A stretch of 64,000 bases of DNA from Mesostigma viride (lineage: Eukaryota > Streptophyta > Mesostigmatophyceae > Mesostigmatales > Mesostigmataceae). The position numbers were made by a program, and so were the translations under genes. Below the pieces are notes generated by a model that made no database searches, was not told the DNA's origin, and was given only the letters and a program-made list of their open reading frames with translations. Location of the stretch: NCBI GenBank assembly GCA_009746045.1, contig RPFO01000003.1, forward strand, positions 137,501 through 201,500, written 5' to 3'. Below are positions 56,729 through 64,000 of the stretch, piece by piece; within the stretch, counting starts at the first letter, position 1; the number at the start of each line of letters is the position of its first letter.

Positions 56729-58528
56729 TATGTACATGCAGTGAGTATGTACTGACTTGTACTCCTACTTACATTCGCCCCCACGGGGCTAGCTTAGCTT
56801 CACTCCACTCGGGTATTTTCGGCTGCTTGGGATCAGGAGCCCCGCATGCAAGAGGTCCTGTGCTCGAATCCACAGTATCGTACCAAATCTTTCACTGTCA
56901 CATGTCGACAGCTATAGCTAGCGCTGAAATGACACAATCCACGAGTAACAGGAAAAAGGGATATGGCGGGCCAGTTAATCGTTATCTTTCTGGAAAATCT
57001 TATCAAGTAACGTGCGTGCGAACTTCTCACGTCAACACGTTCGGCGGCGCCCATTTTCGGAAAAAAAAAAGGGTTCCAGCCAATTATACCCCCCCTTTCA
57101 AATATTTGGACACATGAGGGGTAACCGTTCATATGCCTATGTGCCATGGGTAGTGCCGGCGTACGTGTACCCGTTTGTATCTCTAAATGTGTTCGCCGGA
57201 ATCTCTATCGATTGTCGATTAATTCTCTTGTATTTATCGAGCACATGAGCTCAGAATAGTTTCTTGCATGAGCAGTCTGCTCTTTCTTCCTAAAATCATG
57301 ATCGTGTGTTTACATAGTTTAAGGCAAAGCTGTGCATGCTTTACTAAAGCTAATTATCCTTTGTGTGATATTGCTTGGATGCAAATACACCTGGGCATCT
57401 TGTATATATCTCATTGGCGTGTTTAGTCAATCAAGTGGTTTGCTCTAGCATGCATGCCTGTGTACGTGCCACAGGCCATAGGCCACATGCCGCAGGTCAC
57501 AGGCCACAGGCCACACATTCTTCCATCCCCGTACGCCATGTTGTTCCATACCTGAACTGGGTGTGGCGTGTGCATTCCAATGCTCAAACAAGAGTGACTT
57601 AGGTGCACCGTGTTGTCACAAGTCTCTGTACTTCCCACTTGACCATGATTCCCAAATGCAGGAGTATGGAGGCAGCACCTGGAAGCTGCACTCCACCACA
57701 ATGCATGAAAGAGTAAGACACAACAAGGATGTCAGCTCCCAGTTTGCCATCCAACCTGAGGGGAAAGGCCTCTCTAACGTATGGCAATCATGGCAGGACT
57801 GCTTGACATGCTTAGCACAAAGGTGATATGAATGTGAGCTACGAAGGCCACACATGCCACTGTCACATGCACACACGGGCACACACACATGCACACACAG
57901 GCACACACAAGCAGACACATGCACATACATGCACACACATGCACACGCATGCACGCACACGCATGCACACACGCACACATGCACACGCATGCATGTGTGT
58001 GCATATGGGCAGGTTCGTGAGTGGGTGGGAGGTGAGTGGGAAAGGGGGGGGCAGCCAGGCAGCATAGGGTGGAAGGGGTGCATTGCTTAGAGCGTTGATT
58101 TGATTGTTGCATGTCAACGTGCGTCTATCATATTCCATCAGCCCATCCGTCAACAATGGTTTTCTTACTCTCACTTCATTGACATATTGTCCGTGAATTC
58201 TGTTTGCCCCCATTCATCCTGCCATACCTCTGCCAGTTATTCACGCTTTGGCCGGCTGCAGGTGATTCCATTCCAATGAAGTGATGCCATGTTGATGGGA
58301 AGCCTCCTAGCATATATATGAGGGCATGCCATCTTGATAATTTTGTGATGGCCAATGTCGAGCTTGTGAATCGCACCAGTGAAGTGCCTTGATTAGTGCT
58401 TTATATTTCTCATTATGGCGTGTCATTTGATTCAAATGACGAGGTGACCGGTTGGAGACAATTCTAGATCATGAATTAATCCATTGTTTTACATGTAGAC
58501 TGCGTCATGTATGCATAAGGCCTCAGTG
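56729..58528. other. Spacer with short CA-rich repeat
   Basis: No gene recognised. Degenerate GGCCACA/GGTCACA repeats lie at 57470-57520 and CACACG/CACATG repeats at about 57850-57990. A tRNA-like TCGAATCC segment occurs near 56870 but without a complete cloverleaf. Confidence 0.5.
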
Positions 58529-58530
58529 CG

Positions 58531-60469
58531 GGATGGGATGGGATGGGATGGGATGGGATGGGATGGGATGGGATGGGATGGGATGGGATGGGATGGGATG
58601 GGATGGGATGGGATGGGATGGGATGGGATGGGATGGGATGGGATGGGATGGGATGGGATGGGATGGGATGGGATGGGATGGGATGGGATGGGATGGGATG
58701 GGATGGGATGGGATGGGATGGGATGGGATGGGATGGGATGGGATGGGATGGGATGGGATGGGATGGGATGGGATGGGATGGGATGGGATGGGATGGGATG
58801 GGATGGGATGGGATGGGATGGGATGGGATGGGATGGGATGGGATGGGATGGGATGGGATGGGATGGGATGGGATGGGATGGGATGGGATGGGATGGGATG
58901 GGATGGGATGGGATGGGATGGGATGGGATGGGATGGGATGGGATGGGATGGGATGGGATGGGATGGGATGGGATGGGATGGGATGGGATGGGATGGGATG
59001 GGATGGGATGGGATGGGATGGGATGGGATGGGATGGGATGGGATGGGATGGGATGGGATGGGATGGGATGGGATGGGATGGGATGGGATGGGATGGGATG
59101 GGATGGGATGGGATGGGATGGGTTGGGTTGGGTTGGGATGGGATGGGATGGGATGGGGTGGGGTGGGGTGGGGTGGGGTGGGGTGGGGTGGGGTGGGGTG
59201 GGTGGGGTGGGGTGGGTGGGGTGGGGTGGGGGTGGGGTGGGGTGGGGTGGGGTGGGGTGGGGTGGGGTGGGGTGGGGTGGGGTGGGGTGGGGTGGGGGGG
59301 GCGGGGCGGGGCGGGGCGGGGCGGGCGGGGCGGGGCGGGGCGGGGCGGGCGGGGCGGGGCGGCGGCGGGGCGGGGCGGGGCGGGGCGGGCGGGGCGGGGC
59401 GGGGCGGGGCGGGGCGGGGCGGGGCGGGGCGGGGCGGGCGGGGCGGCGGGGCGGGGCGGGGCGGGGCGGGGCGGGGCGGGGCGGGGCGGGGCGGGGCGGG
59501 GCGGGCGGGGCGGGGCGGGGCGGGCGGGGCGGCGGGGCGGGGGCGGGGCGGGGGTGGGGTGGGGTGGGGTGGGTGGGGTGGGGTGGGGTGGATTGGGGTG
59601 GGGTGGGGTGGGGTGGGGTGGGGTGGGGTGGGGTGGGTGGGTGGGGTGGGGTGGGGTGGGGTGGGGTGGGGTGGGGTGGGGTGGGGTGGGGTGGGGTGGC
59701 GGGGCGGGGCGGGGCGGGGCGGGGGGGGCGGGGCGGGGCGGGCGGGGCGGGGCGGGGCGGGCGGGGCGGGGCGGGGCGGGGCGGGGCGGGGCGGGCGGGG
59801 CGGGGCGGGGCGGGGCGGGGCGGGGCGGGGCGGGCGGGCGGGGCGGGGCGGGGCGGGGCGGGGCGGGGCGGGCGGGGCGGGGCGGGGCGGGGCGGGGCGG
59901 GCGGGCGGGGCGGGGCGGGGCGGGGCGGGGCGGGGCGGGCGGGGCGGGGCGGGGGGGGTGGGGTGGGGTGGGGTGGGGTGGGGTGGATTGGTGGGGTGGG
60001 GTGGGGTGGGATGGGATGGGATGGGATGCAGGGATGGGATGGGATGGGATGGGATGGGATGGGATGGGATGGGATGGGATGGGATGGGATGGGATGGGAT
60101 GGGATGGGATGGGATGGGATGGGATGGGATGGGATGGGATGGGATGGGATGGGATGGGATGGGATGGGATGGGATGATGGGATGGGATGGGATGGGATGG
60201 GATGGGATGATGGGATGATGGGATGATGGGATGATGGGATGATGGGATGGGATGGGATGGGATGGGATGGGATGGGATGGGATGGGATGGGATGGGATGG
60301 GATGGGATGGGATGGGATGGGATGGGATGGGATGGGATGGGATGGGATGGGATGGGATGGGATGGGATGGGATGGGATGGGATGGGATGGGATGGGATGG
60401 GATGGGATGGGATGGGATGGGATGGGATGGGATGGGATGGGATGGGATGGGATGGGATGGGATGGGATG
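58531..60469. repeat. 1.9-kb pentamer array GGGAT, GGGGT, GGGGC
   Basis: Ordered blocks: GGGAT (58531-59120, perfect), a few GGGTT, GGGGT (59155-59293), GGGGC (59297-59553), GGGGT (about 59554-59697), GGGGC (about 59700-59950), GGGGT (59953-60009) and GGGAT (60009-60469). Repeat loss to GGGC or GGGT occurs in the middle blocks. Gly/Trp/Asp/Met and Pro/Ser/His frames spanning it are not genes. Confidence 0.97.
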
Positions 60470-60659
60470 CTACATATGGGATGGATCATACCCAGTGTTA
60501 CATTCTACGACGTATTATACGGTGTAATACGGTACCTATGAAAGGGATTATACAGGGTCGTCCGTATGAATTTAGCACTTTTCATACGAGCCATGTACTT
60601 TTTCGTATAATGCGGCGTATCGTGGCATATTTGCAGGTTTTCAAGCTTATTGCAAGCGG

Positions 60660-60757
60660 ACAAGAAGAGGTGGCAGACCATCGTCCAGGCCCACACGCCC
60701 GCCCCTGTGGGCAAGGCACCCCCCCCCCCCCAGGAGGAAGGGGGGCTTCGCTGAGTA
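60660..60757 (+). pseudogene. LINE ORF2 C-terminal remnant
   Basis: DKKRWQTIVQAHTPAPVGKA followed by a C run that shifts the frame and then RRKGGFAE-stop. It matches 56155-56249. The following GTAGCTAGGATTaTTgTAGATTAG matches the 3' UTR start after 56249. Confidence 0.6.
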
Positions 60758-60804
60758 GAGTAGCTAGGATTATTGTAGATTAGTTTAGAGGTAGCTTAGT
60801 TAGG

Positions 60805-61320
60805 TTTCTCTGCTCCCTCCTCACGCGCTCTGACGGGGAGATCTGGGCTCCTTCCATGTCCGCATCCACCTTCCGCATGTTCCGCATCCTTGAGGAGGCC
60901 CTCGAGCAGCACGTGACAATTCCCTCGCTGCAGGTGTGGCAGCAATGGGCATGCAGCACGCTGGCTGAGCACTGGGCTCCCTCACCTTTCCACCACCGCC
61001 ACCGCCACCTCCACCCTCCTCGCCTCCACCTCCACCGCCACCACCGCATCCACTGCCGCCATCACCGGCCAGATCCTCGACATCGAGAAGCGCCTCCACG
61101 ACAACGCCATCGCCATCGAGTGCCTGCAAAACACCGCTTGCCTCACTTCCCAGGCGGCCGGTGGAGGACATTGCCGCCCGTCCAGCACCTGCTGGCCCAG
61201 CCGACGATGCTCCTCGCACCCAGACCTGGGCGGGCATGCTGAAGCACCACACCACCTCCATCGCCTCCACCATCGCGGCACAAACGTTCGATCTACGCAA
61301 GGAGGCCGACATCACCAGCT
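60805..61320 (+). pseudogene. LINE ORF1 fragment, frameshifted
   Basis: RSDGEIWAPSMSAS aligns with SDGEIWAPSISAP of the intact ORF1 at 12637-13983. Downstream frames contain traces of the Thr/Ser region, LTSQAA and the WAGMLKHHTTS segment, matching WADLLKQHTTS. Several indels separate these pieces. It ends against a minus-strand LINE tail at 61321. Confidence 0.65.
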
Positions 61321-61360
61321 AATTCATTAATTAATAAGGAACATAACTCCGTTGGGAGTA
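61321..61360 (-). mobile_element. LINE 3' hairpin and tail, severed from its body
   Basis: Minus-strand ACTCC-CAAC-GGAGT hairpin, TTATGTTCC and a TTATTAATTAATGAATTA tail. Its body is displaced by the LINE at 61361-61738, which ends directly next to the hairpin. Confidence 0.65.
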
Positions 61361-61738
61361 TTAAAAATTAAATTAAATTATAACGTGCCTCCGTTGGGAG
61401 ATCTACCATGTAGCAAATATTCCTGGATGGATGGGTGGAGTGGAGGAAGCCGCGTAATCGAACTAACCTAACTCTGAGCTATCTAATCTAGAAAATCCTA
61501 ACAACACTACTCATCAAAACGCCTCTGCCTCTTGGGGGGAGGTGGCTTGCCCACAGGGGCTGGCGTGTGAGCCTTGACAATCTTCTGCCACCGCGTCTTG
61601 TTCTGCATGGCGGTCCAAAGAAGGGAGATAGAGTGGATGCAGTGTTCAAACTGGGCTGGGACCACTAGGTCGGCCAGCAACATCTTGACCAGTGTAGTTC
61701 GTGGCATGTTTCCCTACCCTATTTGGAATGTCCTTGGG
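61361..61738 (-). mobile_element. 5'-truncated LINE with ORF2 C-terminus
   Basis: On the minus strand, the ORF2 end (MLLADLVVPAQFEHC, NKTRWQKIVKAHTPAPVGKP, RQRRFDE-stop at 61507) is followed by a 3' UTR, hairpin CTCC-CAAC-GGAG (near 61398) and an (AATTT)n tail ending at 61361. One extra base near 61690 separates the VGKHATNY part from the rest relative to 56028-56389. Confidence 0.7.
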
Positions 61739-62136
61739 GCCAGGCCAGGTCAAAATATGCCGCCCTGGCTGGCCAAGCCGCTGGGGGCCGGCCAGACCAA
61801 GGGCGGTGTCGACCTGGCTGGTGCGAGCAAGATGTCCTACAAATGCTATCCTATACGCTGCCTAATCTCGTCCGAAATACGAGGCATACCCTGATACAAA
61901 GACTCTAATAATGACCTAGACGCCTGGAAAACCCTACGTTCAGCAGGACCTGTCGGAGCATCCTGTAAACCGTGCCGTCTAGCTTAGCTGCCAGTGTTGG
62001 TGTGATTGTCCACGCCTCGGCGCCATACCTGAGCACCGTGAGGACGAGGACCTTGAAGAGCATGCGCTTGCGGTGCTCGCCCAGGCCCTTCGAGCGCCAG
62101 TAGGTGTTGAGCGAACGGAGCGTGGCCCATGCCAGG

Positions 62137-63483
62137 AGAAAAGGAGCTGGCACAGCTTCCCAGCGCCCAGCCCAACCCTCTCGCCCTCGCCATTGTTCAG
62201 CCGCCAGGCTTACCCGCCAAACCCTCGCCAAGCGCCTCGCCTGAGCCCAAGAAACCATGCCACGATCGCCACAAATGGAGCAAATTCTTGCCCGGCGACG
62301 GAATGTTCTCCCTCCTCGAGTGGCAGCAGCTGTCGCCGCAGGAAGTCGTCGAAGTTCTCCAGTTCCTCACACAGTCGAGCGGAAGCTCTTTGTGCCCTGG
62401 AGAGGGAGGGCGGCTATCGACTACCGCGACACGTCCTGGCTCTACACCTGTGCCGAATCCCGCCAACGCGAGTCTATCTTGACCAGCTACTACCAGCGCA
62501 GCTTCGGCGCCATCCACAGAGAACTTTGGAACGCACTCAACGCCCCAGCCCCCGCACAGCCGGCAGCCCCATCGGCTTCCTCCCTCTGCAAGGATGACAT
62601 CCGCGCAGTGCTGGAGGAGCACGTGACCTGGCCGCTGGCCGAGAAGATGACCTCGCTGAACACCACGCTCAACACGGTCGAGGCCCGGGTCTCCAACGTG
62701 GAAACCAAGGTCGTCCACAAGCTACAACCACAGTTCACGGCGCTACACACCGCGGCGCAGGCTTCGGAAACGCATGCTGCACTTGTCTCTCGCCTTAACC
62801 AGGTGGAAGGCAAGTGCGGCGTGCTCATGAAGAAGCTTGAGGCCATCACCGCCCACACCGAGGCCCTGGCCACACAGGTCCCAAAGCTAGCGGAGCAGAC
62901 GGCCACCATTGCCTCCCAGCCACCCCGGCAGGATGCTGGTGACCTCCCGCTCTCCTACGCGGACCTGCTGCGGACAGCGACCGCCTCCACCACCGACGCC
63001 ATCGCCACGAAGCTCCAGGAGCTGGAGGACCACCGCCAGGCCCAGCAACGGGAGGTCACCGATCGCGCTCGCCGCGAGTGCCGAGTGGTGCTACGTCGCT
63101 TCCCCCAGAAGCCAGGTGAGACGTCAACCTCCCTTGCTGACGAGATCAAGAAACAGCTTCTTACCCTCATGGGCCTGGTAGGTGAGGTAGAACTGCGTGG
63201 GTGCCACCGCCTTCCCCACTCACGGGACAAGGCGGCCACCCCACCAGTCCTGCTCACCTTCATCTCCCCTGAGGATAAGCAGCGGTTCCTCTCTCGTCGC
63301 AAGCGGTTGCACGACCTCACCTGGACGCTGGATGACGACCTAACCCCCGCTCAGCAACAGCAGCGACGCGACCTGTGGCCGGAATACCTCCGCCATAAGC
63401 AGGACCCCCAGAAGCCCAAGGTGTACTGGAGGGGCGGGGACCTGATGATCAACCACAAGATGTGGACGCCCCCAGCGGGCTAG
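62137..63483 (+). pseudogene. LINE ORF1-type protein, one frameshift near the N-terminus
   Basis: The first part, in one frame to about 62370, reads LALAIVQPPGLPAKPSPSAS and EPKKP, homologous to the ALVVAQPP and EPKRSRP region of 14800-16209. The rest, in the next frame, is open to 63483 (WLYTCAESRQRESI onward). It has a long heptad-rich region (about 62660-62930), an RRM-like segment at VVLRRFPQ (63085) and the C-terminal DDDLTPAQQQQRRDLWPEYL (63331-63390). The N-terminus is missing by 5' truncation. The DDDLT-x-AQQQ signature ties it to the two intact ORF1 proteins. Confidence 0.7.
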
Positions 63484-63903
63484 AATAGCAATAGCCCTAG
63501 CTTGTAACCATTGGAGTCACTGTCGCTAAGGCAGCCATGCCTAGAATGTTTGCCTAGCTGTGCCAACAAACCTAGTCACGTGCCGCCAACGCACGGTACA
63601 CAACCAGCCATAGCCTTAGCCTAGTTCTAGTACAGCCATGCTACGCCCTGGCTATGTTCAGATTACTTGCCCACGCTCCTTGCTATGACATGCTCACATG
63701 GGTCTTATTGCACCCACAGTTTGCCGGATCGTTAGCCTGTCCTTTTAGCTAGCCGCGCCCGATTGCAGCTGTGGCATGCCTTTGGCATGAAGGAGACTGG
63801 GGGTCTCTGCCCTTTCTCCTGTAGTGCACACACAGGGATTAAAAGCACTTCGGTGCTCCGTGACTCCCCAACGGGAGCACGAGTTTAATTAATTAATTAA
63901 TTA
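62137..63903 (+). mobile_element. ORF1-only LINE (family A), 5'-truncated, inserted in the RT pseudogene
   Basis: Flanked by ATGCCAGG (62129-62136 and 63904-63911). It contains most of ORF1, a 0.36-kb 3' UTR, the hairpin CTCCC-CAAC-GGGAG (63864-63877) and a (TTAA)n tail. No ORF2 is present between ORF1 and the tail. Confidence 0.82.
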
Positions 63904-64000
63904 ATGCCAGGCCGATGCGGATGTCCACATCGTCGGCGGTGTCAGGGAGCATGCTCCCCAACAGTTTGAAGCGATCGCGGAACGGGACCTCCGTCCCGTC

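Larger units (their letters stand above)
61740..64000 (-). pseudogene. LINE reverse-transcriptase C-terminal pseudogene, interrupted
   Basis: The minus-strand frame enters from the window edge as VPFRDRFKLLGSMLPDTADD then VDIRIGLA. It is cut by a LINE at 62137-63903 and resumes in the same frame as WATLRSLNTYWRSKGLGEHR, then MLFKVLVLTVLRYGAEAWTI and AKLDGTVYRMLRQVLLN. This follows the post-catalytic thumb region of non-LTR reverse transcriptases (FKYLGS, then LYG-E-W, then RMLR). After the stop at 61905 homology goes on (MPRISDEIRQRIG) with further stops. The catalytic YxDD region would lie beyond the window. Confidence 0.75.

Noticed and set aside
56810-56890. tRNA-like T arm (CTCGAATCC) with CATGCAAGAGG upstream
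   Set aside because: The T loop is one base too long and neither a D arm nor an acceptor stem pairs properly; at most a decayed tRNA or SINE fragment.
58452-60541. Gly/Trp/Asp/Met and Pro/Ser/His frames of over 500 codons
   Set aside because: Pentamer repeats read the same in all frames; no start context or domain outside the repeat.
1-64000. CRISPR-like direct repeats in the GTCTTCAC and GTGGCTGC arrays
   Set aside because: There are no unique spacers between repeats, units are 8 bp, and the genome is eukaryotic.

Overview
This is nuclear eukaryotic DNA from a large, transposon- and microsatellite-packed genome of the green plant lineage. The best lineage evidence is a spliced gene with a WRC zinc-binding domain (Cys-x9-Cys-x10-Cys-x2-His), a domain I know only from plants and their algal relatives. 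Together with a candidate 6.9-kb intron, L1-type LINEs and kilobase-scale simple repeats, this suggests a streptophyte (charophyte-like) alga. The species is an inference. No bacterial operon, CRISPR array or rRNA gene was seen.

Layout. 1-9.1 kb: a small inverted-repeat element, an old Harbinger-type copy, LINE tails, and a 5.6-kb G-rich tetranucleotide array (1925-7533). 9.5-16.9 kb: a possible 7.4-kb inverted-repeat element. It holds a piggyBac-like element in a TTAA site and two LINEs that encode only ORF1, one inserted head-to-head inside the other; both insertions have exact target-site duplications. 18.0-27.8 kb: the WRC gene on the minus strand, two phase-matched exons around an intron that carries its own small transposons. 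29.4-43.7 kb: two nearly identical PIF/Harbinger-type bodies in tandem. A second Harbinger-type element sits at the TTA between them and a hAT element nine bases further on. 45.8-56.7 kb: a three-level nest, a pogo-like element containing a LINE fragment containing a 9.27-kb inverted-repeat element. The innermost element has 29-bp perfect ends, divergent intron-containing gene remnants and several minisatellites. 58.5-60.5 kb: a GGGAT/GGGGT/GGGGC pentamer array. 60.6-64 kb: LINE remnants, including a reverse-transcriptase pseudogene split by a younger ORF1-only LINE.

How the parts relate. The only convincing host gene is the WRC gene, probably a transcriptional regulator with EAR-like LxLxL motifs. 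Almost everything else is mobile DNA. The LINEs share a small 3' hairpin with a CAAC or CCAC loop followed by a short tandem-repeat tail, although some encode only ORF1 and others end in an ORF2 C-terminus. This suggests that one reverse transcriptase recognises the hairpin and moves the partial elements in trans. The nesting gives a relative order of insertions readable from the sequence alone.
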